DNA from: Bemisia tabaci
Taxonomy: Eukaryota; Arthropoda; Insecta; Hemiptera; Aleyrodidae
Direction of reading: 5' to 3'
Length of the DNA: 64,000 bases
Assembly: GCF_918797505.1 (NCBI RefSeq)
Contig: NC_092798.1
Span: 11,545,501 to 11,609,500, forward strand
The notes under the pieces were generated by a model, which ran no database searches, was not told the origin of the DNA, and saw only the letters and a program-made list of their open reading frames with translations. Positions within the stretch are counted from its first letter, which is position 1. Every line of letters starts with the position of its first letter. Both the position numbers and the translations under genes were made by a program. Shown in pieces: positions 45,300 through 55,434 of the stretch.

Positions 45300-45928
45300 A
45301 TATTGAGATCACACTTCATCCAATGTCAGGGTGGATCGCCGAATTTAAACGGGGAAAATTTAGACTGCACTTAATTTTAAAAACATTCCGCACTCCATTT
45401 GTAAGGAAGTCCGCGGACAAGAACTGAGTCAAAGAGAATGCTGAATGTATCGGTGAAAAATCAACATTTTGGCAACATACTTAGGGTGGATGATTGATTA
45501 TTAAATCTGTTGAAAAAGAGATCGGGGTGGATACCTAAATATTAACGGCGACTGCACCTTTGAGTTAATGACCTGGCGAGCATTTGCACGACATAATGAC
45601 TCATGTATCATAGAAAAACTGCTATGGGAAGAAGCTCAATTGCTAAAATTTACGTACATTCGATTTGCATACAGTATCCAACCATTTTAAATCTCACTCT
45701 GAGGAGCCAAAAAGGAGACATGACAATATAAAAATTGACAGGGTATGGTAACGTACTTCACGTGGATAACTGTGCAAAGTCGAGAAAAAATGTAGATAAA
45801 AAAAATCAGTGCTCAAAATATTCCAGGCTGAGTACACACGATATTTTATTTTATACGGATTTGGGTATTTATGTTTCATACTGTGTACACACGTCTTTCA
45901 TGTAGTCGAATTCTTCGCATGTGGCATT
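45300..45928. other. Spacer, nothing recognised
   Basis: AT-rich sequence without recognisable genes or repeat ends. Confidence 0.5.
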
Positions 45929-46183
45929 TCGACGGTGAAACTACCAAACCACGTATCTCGGTTTGCGACGTCGCAGACTTCCTGTCATACTTTATTTTTT
46001 AAATGAAAAACTACTCAACATCCAGTCTTGAAAATTTCTGTGATTTTTCCTCTTCGTGCGGAGAAAATTCCGTGAAAATTTCAAAGAATGATATTGATTT
46101 GGTCTACTTCAAAAAAATAAAATGTGAGCGTAGATTTTTAAACACCGCAAACGAGATACGTGGTTTGGTAGTTTCACCGTCGA
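45929..46183. mobile_element. MITE, TCGACGGTGAAAC family, copy 1
   Basis: A 255-bp element with inverted ends TCGACGGTGAAACTACCAAA then CCACGTATCTCG. It is almost the same sequence as the element at 55180-55434, in the opposite orientation. Flanks are TT on each side. Eroded relatives lie near 17860, 19560 and 27330. Confidence 0.9.
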
Positions 46184-46717
46184 TTTAGGCATCATTAGAG
46201 GGAGCGAAAAAAGCAAAAGCCGTCTCGTCCTAAAAATATCGGAAGATCGAGAAAACTGATTTGGCGTTCAGTAGAGAGGAATTAGGTTTTTTGGAAAACA
46301 GCCCCATGGTCAAACTTGTTGTTCCGCGAAGAACCAAGTTTTTAAGGATCTTTTGAATTATCTCGGAATTAAATTTGGAATAAAGATAGTTTTTTTAGAG
46401 TTACAATAACTGTTTTTCACTTTTTATTGCCGGAATAGAACCAATTGTTAATAATTCTTCTGCTTTCAATTGAGTAACTTTTCGTGACCCCGACAAGAAT
46501 TCTCAGAAAAACGCCAAAACCTATCTGGCTTATCACCGTGAACGATGGAGAAATGAGGTTTAATTCAAATCCACGCTCGATATGTACAGTTCTTTAGGTA
46601 ACGTAGAAAAACTATCCTTACGCATTTTTGTCGAACATTGCTGAAGTACATTATGTAGGTGGACTGGCGTTTATCATTGAACTTCAACAGAGTTCACGGG
46701 GGTCTTTCGTCGAAAGA

Positions 46718-46793
46718 AATTCACGCAACCTACGATCAATAATCACAGCGAATTAAAATTCACGCAACCTACGATCAATAATCACAGCGAATT
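46718..46793. repeat. 38-bp tandem duplication
   Basis: Two identical adjacent copies of a 38-bp unit beginning AAATTCACGCAACCTACGAT. Outside it I see nothing recognisable between 46190 and 48236 except a 25-bp T-run near 47389. Confidence 0.95.
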
Positions 46794-48236
46794 AGAAAAA
46801 CTTGAAAAAGTCTACTGGTCTTTAAGCGATAGAAGTGTAGAAAATCCTCCACTAATTTCAATCAACTACGATGGGAAGCATTCCGTCACTCGAAGTCGCA
46901 TTATCTGATGGAAAGACAACAATTCCAAATTGACAATTAAAATTTGATAAAATTGCTAGAATAATCAACATTTAAGCGATTTCACTTTATTTTTACGCGA
47001 TAAAATTTTAATCTATCGTCATGTTTTCGCCGATGATACTGTAAAAATCGGCATCGACTAAGGAGCGATGTCATCGTAGTACATCCCAATAAGGAGAGTA
47101 AAGTTTGAAAAACTGGCAAGCACCATTGTTAGGATTGTGCATTCTGTTTCTCGCATCGAATAATATTGATTTCCTTCGCTGGACAAACTTAACATTGAGA
47201 AATTTTTCCTACATTTTTAACATATTTTCATGATCAAGAATTATTATTCTCGAGCCTCTGGAGACCTTTCAAATAAAGAAAGCAGTTGCACGAATAAAGC
47301 GCATTTAATGACGCTTAACATGTTTTGTAGGGACCACAACGCAGGGGAAGAATTTTAACACTACAGGACATGCTCTTCACCAGTATGTTTTTTTTTTTTT
47401 TTTTTTTTTTTTTTAATCGGATATTTATAAACGTGTTAGAAGATATACGCATTCTTCGACTTCTATTGATACATAATACATTTTGCTTTCTCGGAAAAAT
47501 ATCGATAGATTTAAGAGGGCTCGCATTGATATACGTAATAAAATGGGCAGTGAAAAACTTGCAACGTCGCAGAATGAGTTATGAATGTTTTTTACCTTAC
47601 CGTCGGTGATGGGAAAATGTGTCCCTGCGCACGCACCACAGTGTAACTTTAGCGGAAATCGTGATCTCCTACCATCAAGTCGAAGCTAAACTCTTGAAGG
47701 CGCTCTACGCAACTATTCCGCCACAGAAGTATTGCACGGTATCAGACGAAAATGAAGGCGCACTAACGTACGCTAATTGACTGGTACCGTTGCTCAAAGT
47801 GTAGAACCTACTGATCCTACGATATGCGGCTCTTGTACGATCGATTTATGTAAAACTTGGTACCAGTCGGCATTTTTTGGCGGGGAATCTGAATTTCAAC
47901 TCAAATTTTCGAAATCCGAAAATCCAAAATAGCGGAAATGGCCTAAAATACTATTTCGACGCCTTCGAAATTATCGAACCTAGCGATTGAGATATCTATT
48001 CTTTCTCCGTTCCAAATCAATGTACTCTTAGATAATTTAAACCTAACCTAAACCTAACCCAATTTTGTACTTTTAGGTAATTTTTATCGATGTTCTCTTC
48101 AAATTAGTTTACTCATTTCTTTTTTATTTGTTTATTCGATCATTCAGAGGGATACAATCAAAGTTCATATTAGAGTTTCCTAAAAGTGAAGTTCGTGGTG
48201 AGATACGGGGATGGGTCCTAATTTGCTGCCCTCACG

Positions 48237-48726
48237 GTGTCTAGAACTTTAAAAAAAAGCATTCCCTGAAAACAACGGCCGAAAAACCGGAACAAAATTC
48301 AGAATTCCCTGATAGACGGAAAAAACATTTCCCTGACATTTCTTTGACAAAAGGGAAAAAATTCCTAATTTTTCGACACGTTAGAACTGATTAGACGTGC
48401 GTAAGAATTTTTTTTTTTCATGTTACAGGAATATAAAATAATAAATAGAGCAAAATACATGACGTCTAAACTTGTCTGAGATGTCTCTGTCTCATTTTCA
48501 AACTTTAAAGACATCTGCAGATATCTGGTAGAAATTTCAGCAAGAGAAAAATTCGCCGAACATTTGCCGGAAAATCTGTGTTTTTCGCTTTCCCTGACAC
48601 GGAAATCGTTTGCAAAATAAAATTCCCTGACCTGCCGAATTTTTGCAGAGTCCGCGGCGTTTTCCCTGATTTCTCTGACACTAAAAAAAAAGTCCCATTT
48701 CTCCGTTCTCCCAGTCGCTAGACACC
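48237..48726. mobile_element. Element with GGTGTCTAG ends and CCCTGA words
   Basis: GGTGTCTAGAA at the left is matched by CGCTAGACACC at the right. The interior is dominated by TTCCCTGA and CCTGACA words. The size, 490 bp, is about twice that of the CAGGGTTGCCAC elements, which share the internal words but not the ends. Confidence 0.6.
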
Positions 48727-48974
48727 CCGCACTTCTAAATCATCAGCACGTAACAAATCGCAACTTCTGCAATCTGTTTTTATCCTAAGAACTCCGAAAA
48801 ACTTCAGATTATTGTACTGATGAGATAAGATCCTCCAGAGGTCATACTCTCCCTATGAAGGTATGTACTGTGCCTAATCCTGCCACACCACACCAAACAC
48901 CAGGATATATTAAAAGGAGCATGAGTGCCCCATTCGCGTTCGGTTCCGAATGGAAGCGACTCAGCCACTCATTT

Positions 48975-49096
48975 GGACGTATCTCTGCCAAATGGAACTA
49001 TGAGTATTATAACGTGAGCCCTGTTATGCTTATATGCTTTTGGGTATCAGGGCTCACGTCATAATGCACATAGTTCCGTTTGGCAGAGGTACGTAC
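48975..49096. mobile_element. Foldback MITE, ATATGGACGTATTT family, diverged copy
   Basis: The arms GGACGTATCTCTGCCAAATG and the matching inverse end GGCAGAGGTACGTAC surround a loop with CTTTTGGGTATCAGGGCTCA. Substitutions in the arms are more frequent than in the copy at 40157. Confidence 0.8.
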
Positions 49097-49099
49097 ATT

Positions 49100-51420
49100 C
49101 ATGCATTCCTCGATTCAAATGTCCGATTTTCCGCGGTCTCCAAGCAGTAGAGCAACAATGCTGGCTTAAAAGGGACTGGGTCATGATTTACGGAATTTTA
49201 GCAGCAGTTACAGCGTCCGGTGATGCCGGCTCGTAACATAATATCGGGGATTCCCGGCTAGATTCCGACAGGAAATCTGCCGATTCGGCAACGGTGTCGG
49301 GGGGCCGTTAACACTATTTCAGGCTTCAAACGACCATATTTTACGGCTGGAAACAGAGAGCTCCGGCTCCTGCTCGTCATTTTTCAGCCGTTACGATTTT
49401 GCCGTTCTTCGCGTTGGATTCACCTGCTTTCCGCTGCTTTTCCGGGGGGAATCGAGGGCCCTGCGAAAAATGGCGACGCTGCAACTATTGGCGATTCCTC
49501 CTCAGCTGTGCAGTTTTTCATTCGTCCTTTGCCCCTTCGCTGATGCGGGGCTGAAGAAAAACCGGCTCGGATGCCGGCGGAGACTAAATGTATTTGACAA
49601 ATGGCTTGAGGATATTAAGTAAATACATCTATAAGTAGCCTCCTATGGGAGAAAAAATATGATGAAATCCAAGAGCAAAATTGTGGGGCGATTATTTTTG
49701 GATGTCTAAGAGCGTTACGAAATTTATTATTTATTTTCAATTAAATTAAAAACTGCCTTATCTCAATATTCCCCGATTTATCGAGAACACATCTTCCCGG
49801 TTAAAATTGTCAGGAGGACAAAAGGAGGTTAAAATTGTCTGAAATTTTTAAAATTCCCTGTTTAAAATGAAACTGTTAAAAAAAAAACTGAGCACGAAGA
49901 TATCCTTGGTTTCTAAATTGAACAGTTATTGGAGGAAATATGACGGAATAACCTACTTGGCCAAACTACATGAATTTAAATGGATGACGTCACAAGGCGG
50001 CACATTTTCTCACTTATAAATCTGTTTTTCTTCAATTTCCCATTTCAGAAAAAAATTATGAAAAATACTACGAACTCAGCTTGTTAAGCACTTTCAGATG
50101 AAGCAATAAAATTTTTGTGTGCAAATTCTCCATTATTGAAACTACCATGTGTACTATCCGCTACTTCATAATAATAAAAAAAAGGTTATCATGACGTTGT
50201 GTAGAGGATTTTTTTGTTTCTAAATCGATTAAATCGCATCGTTTAAATTGGGTTCGATTAGTCGTGTAAATCAACTTTTTCCCTTAAAATCCAAAATTCC
50301 AATCTTGGCTACCCGAATGTATATGTAATCTGAGCGTGAGCCGATTTTGGGACCAAATATTGCGGCGAACCTCCCGGAAAGTATTCATTCGAATTTTTTT
50401 TTTTTTTTTTTAAGAGAATGCGAATTTTGAGACTTCGTAATTTCCAATTTTTCGAGAAATCGATTGTTATGTTACGACTTAAATCGCAGGAAACGGAGTC
50501 TCAAGGAAAATCGAGTCGATTTTTTCGTAAAACCTCCGGACCCGAACCGAAACTATGATACATCAAGGACCGCAACTAACAAAATTACAAATTTAGTGAG
50601 CGATAATTTACATCCCATCGGATGAATTTAGGTAAGGGGGGAGCCATTAATAAATATATGAGGGGTTGTTAGAGATGGGAGAGCTCAGGTGCAAGGACAG
50701 CCCACAAGTGGGAAGTTGTACCATTAAATCAATCGAAACGTCATGCTCGGATATTCATCATCGCTCAGTGAAGTTAGATTACCCATACTAACAACATTCG
50801 AAGAAGACCGCGCGCCAGGGTCTTGAGCGCGGCAAAATACGCTAGAGAAGTACGGAACTCATGCGTAGAGTTCGCAGCGCGCTCTGCTGCTGAAAATCGC
50901 AACTAGTGCGGTCGTGGTGCTCTCCGCACAGTACGCAATATGTGCGGTTCAGTCCACTCACACGTACAGGGTCATGCATCCTGAAATTCCTCTATGGAGA
51001 ATTGCCCCAGTTATTAACAGATTTACCACCATTGGATAAATTATTCGCAACACATTTTATTTCCTAATGGCTAGGCAGGCAAATTTTTTAGCGAATTTTG
51101 ATATTGCCTTTATTTATTAATAAAACGTTAATTTTAAAGTAAATACTTCAATTAAAACTTTTCGCATTGATCAATTTTCAATAGAGTTTTTTTCATTATT
51201 TAGTTTTTTCTCGTTATTGATTTCTGTTTATTTTATTTTTTTTTTTGTTTTTCTTTTCCTAAATTAATTGATTTAGGGCGAGAACCGAGTATTCCTGAAT
51301 TCCTAAATTCCAAAATTCCCCGACTTTTTTTTTGACTTTTTGATGTACTTCGAGCATGATTTCTCATAAAAGTGCTTTTCACAGAACAAGATGTAAGCAT
51401 GGACGTGCAGCATACACCTG
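49100..51420. other. Gene-poor region
   Basis: No gene recognised. A repeat at about 49960-50150 (ACATGAATTTAAATGG, then GACGTCACA, TCAGAAAAAA and AATAAAATTTT) recurs in the same order at about 57975-58150. A short CpG-rich block lies at about 50800-50960 with no identified product. Confidence 0.45.
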
Positions 51421-51424
51421 TAGC

Positions 51425-52209
51425 GATTACTCATACTTGAGCGCTTCTATTCCCACATTTTCAGACCCCCAAAAAATTTTGGGGGGTGCTGAGGGGGGGG
51501 GGTGTCAAAACCTGTGAACTTGATATCTTTCGAACAAAGAAAGATATTAAGGTCCGGTTTGGACGAAAAATCGTCAAAAATTGCATACCTTAAGATTCTA
51601 GCGCTGCCGGCGCCCGCTCAGTGGGCCTTTCAGCTAGCGCTACGGAAAAAGAGAGGATATTTGGTAGTATCTGTAATTTTTGAACTCAGCGACCCGCAAG
51701 AATCCCTGAAAATGTATTTTGCACGGTTTGAATATTTAATCTGATTTATTAACACCAAAATCCGGCTTTGGAACCATATTTTGGCGCGCAAAAATCGGTC
51801 GGTGGAAACTTCAATCGCTCATAACTCCGGAACCGTTTATTTCCCCAGCCTAATGGACCAGTCGATGGATGCGGAAAAAGACGAAGAATTTAAAAAACTG
51901 GTTTTGGTTCAAATAAAAAATTGAGTACTTGGTAAATTCTTTGTCTAAAGGAGATTTTCTCAATTCAAAAACTGAAAAAAGCAGATATGTTAACTTGAAA
52001 ATGTGAATTCGGGATTTTGACCTTTAGAATCTTAAAGTACCTATGCAATTTTATACGATTTTTCGTACGAACCGGACCTCGATATCTTTCTTCGTTCGAA
52101 AGATATTGAGGTTCACAGGTTTTGACTTCCACCCTCCCCCCTAGCGCCCCCTAAAATTTTTGGGGGGGTCTGAAAATTTGGGAAAAGAAGCGCTCAAGTA
52201 TGAGTAATC
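51425..52209. mobile_element. 785-bp element with long terminal inverted repeats
   Basis: Ends GATTACTCATACTTGAGCGC and its complement. The similarity runs inward for roughly 170 bp through CAGACCCCCAAAAAATTTTG, GATATCTTTCG and GGTCCGGTT-type sequence, with length differences in the G-runs. The centre has no transposase. Confidence 0.8.
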
Positions 52210-52439
52210 AATAGACAAAGATTGAAGAAATTCCAAGGGGAGGGGGGCGAAAAAAACCGTAATAATGCAACTTGCTCCATTATTATTCAGTAATACGTTC
52301 GACGTTGGGGGAAAATAGAGGCTGGTATACGGTAGGTTAGGTATTCGTACCCCCCCTCCCCCTTCAACCCGCGGGTGCATCCGAGGAACGGAAACTTCCG
52401 GAAGCACTCGTTCCCTTGCAAAATTAATGATGCATCAGT

Positions 52440-53341
52440 CCTGCTTCGCTAACTTCTGGCTTTCTTTGGGCAGGATACCGAAAGTTCGCAGCCGAGAGGT
52501 GAACACAGCCTACAGCCCTTGGAATCAAGTCGAGACAGCGGGCGATTAACGATGTTGGCCTCTTCCCGCCGAGGAGGCTTCAAAGTGCAGCGATGAAGCT
52601 TAAGTGCGACCGACCCGAAGCGCGCAACAACTTTCGATATCCAGCAGCTGTACATGAACAAAAGACTTTCAGACTGTCAGTAAAGTGCGCGGCGACGGAG
52701 GACCTTCCCAAAAACGAGCGCCGTAAAATAGCGTTGAGCTGTCAGTTCACCTCACTTAACAGTTAAAGGTATTTCCCTGAATTCAGTGAGAGACTCGTCA
52801 AAAAGACAGCGACTGGTATTCGTGTGAAAGTAAGGCAAACGTTGCGACAGTTGTTTGAAAGTCAGTGTGATGGACAGTGACAGCCACTCGCTCGAAGGCA
52901 GGTGAGAACTTGCACTGGTAAACATACGCGTCAGTCTGTTCGGGAGTTGGTAAAGTGTGCAAAAGACAGATATCCACATGGAAGTAGAGGGATGCCGTGG
53001 CAAGTAGCAAGGTGTGCGGTTGTGGAAATGAGAGAAACCGATAAAAAGACAGACTATTGGGCTGCCTATACGACTTGTTTCTTTCACTCGATCAAATAAG
53101 CGAGATGAAGCGTCCGGTTGATACGGGGATGCGTTATGAAGGAGGTCCCGTTAACCAAGCACTCTGAGCCCGGAGGGTCAACTTCAGCTTACGATCGTTA
53201 ACCTCCAGTTGCCAAGATTCCCGTCCGTCATTCGCGGTCGACTCCCGACGGTCAAGACTTCGGTCGATCGGTCATCGTCAACTTCCTCTTCCGCTCTTCC
53301 ATTTCCGGGCATCGAGCAACAAATTTCACGATCAATCGCTG
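52440..53341. promoter_or_regulatory. GC-richer region upstream of the claudin-like gene
   Basis: Composition shifts to GC- and CpG-rich from about 52440. This likely covers promoter and 5' leader of the gene starting at 53700. No TATA box or initiator could be fixed. Open frames here are compositional. Confidence 0.35.
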
Positions 53342-53693
53342 CTTTTGATCGTCTTCTTCGGGTCATCGTGACAGAACCTTCACGGGTCAACTTCGTGTCC
53401 CGGTCGATTGTGGTGTCCGGCATTCCCTGCTTCTGATCGTCTTCTTCGGGTCATCGTGACAGAACCTTCACGAGTCAACTTCGTGTCCCGGTCGATTGTG
53501 GTGTCCGCCGTTCACTGCTTCTGATCGTCTTCTCCGGGTCATCGTGACAGAAACTTCACGGGTCAACATCGTGTCCCGGTCGATTGTGGCGCCTGGCGTT
53601 CACTGCTTCTGATCGTCTTCTTCGGGTCATCGTGACAGAACCTTTGCGAGTCAACTTCGTGCCCCGGTCGATTGTGGCGTCCGGCGAGGTCGC
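53342..53693 (+). repeat. 88-bp tandem repeat, four copies, ending at a start codon
   Basis: Units begin at 53342, 53430, 53518 and 53606 with exact 88-bp spacing. Each carries CTTCTGATCGTCTTCTTCGG, GTGACAGAACCTTCACG and CCGGTCGATTGTGG, with a few substitutions. The array stops within 10 bp of the ATG at 53700. The period is not a multiple of three, so it is leader sequence, not protein. Confidence 0.92.
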
Positions 53694-53699
53694 TCCCGG

Positions 53700-54060
53700 A
53701 TGGACAGCAACTGCGAGCTGAGCCCGTGCAGCGTGCACCCGTCGGTGCTCTTCCTGCTCCTGACGCTGGTGCTGACGAGCTGCTCGACGTCGATGCTGAG
53801 CCTGGCGATCATGACGCACCACTGGGAGCACGTCCGCTGGGACGCCGGGCTCGTGGACCTCGTGGCGGAGAACCGCTCCGCCTCCGGGCTACAGGTCTCC
53901 GTGGAGCGCTACATCGACGGCCTCGTCACCAAGGTCTCCGCCCGCGGCCTCCACCACCGGAGGCCTCTTCTCCACCTCCGCCACGCCGGCGACACGACCG
54001 CCTCCGTCTTCCTCGTCCCCATGAACGGCGGCATCTGGACGCTCTGCATTTCCCTCACAG
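53700..54060 (+). CDS. Claudin/PMP22-like tetraspan protein, first coding exon
   Basis: The exon encodes 120 residues plus one base (phase 1) and ends at a strong donor (CTCACAG then GTGAGC). A hydrophobic helix at about residues 15-38 (LFLLLTLVLTSCSTSMLSL) is followed by HHWEHVRWD, a possible N-glycosylation site NRS at 58-60, and G110-G-I-W-T-L-C116. That arrangement matches the first extracellular loop of claudin-superfamily proteins (W, then GLW..C), so I infer a septate-junction or related tetraspan membrane protein. The remaining three helices would be on exons beyond the window. The exon is very GC-rich compared with the rest of the window. Family assignment is moderate; the exact orthologue is not recognised. 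Confidence 0.6.
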
Positions 54061-54511
54061 GTGAGCACCACTAAGATATCTTTTAAGGCAGAATTCTGGA
54101 CAGTTCGGTTGTTGGCTTGCCTACTATACTTTGTCCAGCGAGTTATGGCACTTCGTAAAGAACAAAAGGCACGACGTGGTGGTGGTGGTGGCGAGCCGCT
54201 ATACCACCTTCGTCATCTTCTGTCGATACGCCGAATCAGTCTCCCGTCGCACAATGGACCGCGGTGCGGCAGCTGTATTTTGGGAACAAATGAGTTGAAG
54301 GTTGACTTATTGACTTGATCTCCTTTAAGCGCTTTCGGCTTTCATCAGAGGCAATTAATTTTAACATAAGTTTTTATACTGCCGATGATCAAAGAATCTT
54401 AGGACAGAGATTTTTGATCGCTGATCAATACTATCCACTGTGCGAAGGGGAAAAACTGGCCGCGTTTACAGGTGACGAGGATGAGAGCGGCAACGCCGTT
54501 ACTACGTTGTG

Positions 54512-54676
54512 CAGTGGCGTGGCGTGAATTGCGATATATCGATCGTTATGCCATATAAACCTATGGGAAAGGATCGATAAACAGAGTGTTCGCAGCGGAC
54601 ACCTTAATAATCGATTCTTTACCATATGTTTAAATGGCATAACAATCGATACATCGCAATTCACGCCACGCCACTG
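54512..54676. mobile_element. hAT-type MITE with 8-bp target duplication
   Basis: A 165-bp element. Inverted ends of about 47 bp begin CAGTGGCGTGGCGTGAATTG. It is flanked by identical ACGTTGTG at 54504-54511 and 54677-54684. The 8-bp duplication and CAGTGGCG end fit the hAT superfamily. Confidence 0.92.
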
Positions 54677-54819
54677 ACGTTGTGCCTTTTACTCGGATAT
54701 ACCAAGTGCCATAACTCGCTGAACAGAGTATACGTAGATGTTTTTTGTAAAATTAATATTATGAGCTTGGAGCACAGTCTAGTTTGGGTTAACTTTGACC
54801 TTCGTCGCTTGACCAACAG

Positions 54820-55012
54820 TTACCGCGCTTGGTTAGTGCACATCCATGATCCAGACTTCCAAATTTTTTGGGATTGAGACAGTGTGGAGTCTGTTTCTGC
54901 AATATCACACGTCCGTTTGTTGAGAATTCGACGCAACCATCGGGATTCGAACCCGAGTCCCACAGGCGCTAAATCAGAAGCGCTGACCGCTAGGCCGACC
55001 TGGCCGGCTTGG
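54820..55012 (-). repeat. tRNA-derived SINE
   Basis: On the minus strand from 55012, GGTCGGCCTAGCGGTCAGCG forms a D arm with an A box, GCGCT pairs with AGCGC around an anticodon-like loop, and TCGGG-TTCGAAT-CCCGA forms a perfect T arm with the B box. The acceptor stem does not close and a non-tRNA body of about 110 bp follows, so this is a SINE and not a tRNA gene. Exact end not certain. Confidence 0.7.
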
Positions 55013-55179
55013 GTGGATGATGAACAACGTGTTGGGTGCTCAATTTCGCAAACATACCAAAGTTTGGTCAACTTTTTCGGCTCATGACGTTACCCAAAGC
55101 TCATCATCTGCCTCACAGATAGGAGGTCAACAGCCGAAAAAAGGGCGAAGACTGTTGCTCCCTTATAATAACACTCATA

Positions 55180-55434
55180 TCGACGGTGAAACTACCAAAC
55201 CACGTATCTCGTTTGCGGTGTTTAAAAATCTACGCTCGCATTTTATTTTTTTGAAGTAGACCAAATCAATATCATTTCTGGAAATTTTCACAGAATTTTC
55301 TCCGCACGAAGAGGAAAAATCACAGAAATTTTCAAGACTGGACGTTAAGTAGTTTTTTATTTAAAAAATAAAGTATGACAGGAAGTCTGCGACGTCGCAA
55401 ACCGAGATACGTGGTTTGGTAGTTTCACCGTCGA
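55180..55434. mobile_element. MITE, TCGACGGTGAAAC family, copy 2
   Basis: 255 bp, inverted ends as in the copy at 45929, opposite orientation, flanked by TA on both sides. The two copies differ at only a few positions, so their movement is probably recent. Confidence 0.9.

Noticed and set aside
44778..45374. Several overlapping Arg/Ala-rich open frames in the CpG block
   Set aside because: All six frames are partly open from base composition; none has splice structure or a recognised family.
48035..48062. Insect telomere repeat (CCTAA units)
   Set aside because: Only a few irregular AACCTAA units occur; far too short and interrupted for an internal telomere array.
53556..54064. Arg/Pro-rich open frames on either strand around the claudin-like exon
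   Set aside because: GC-rich sequence keeps other frames open; only the frame from 53700 has a membrane helix, a GIW..C motif and a correct donor.
54884..55012. Functional tRNA gene on the minus strand
   Set aside because: A and B boxes and two stems are good, but the acceptor stem does not pair, the anticodon loop is not seven bases, and a non-tRNA body follows; a SINE head fits better.
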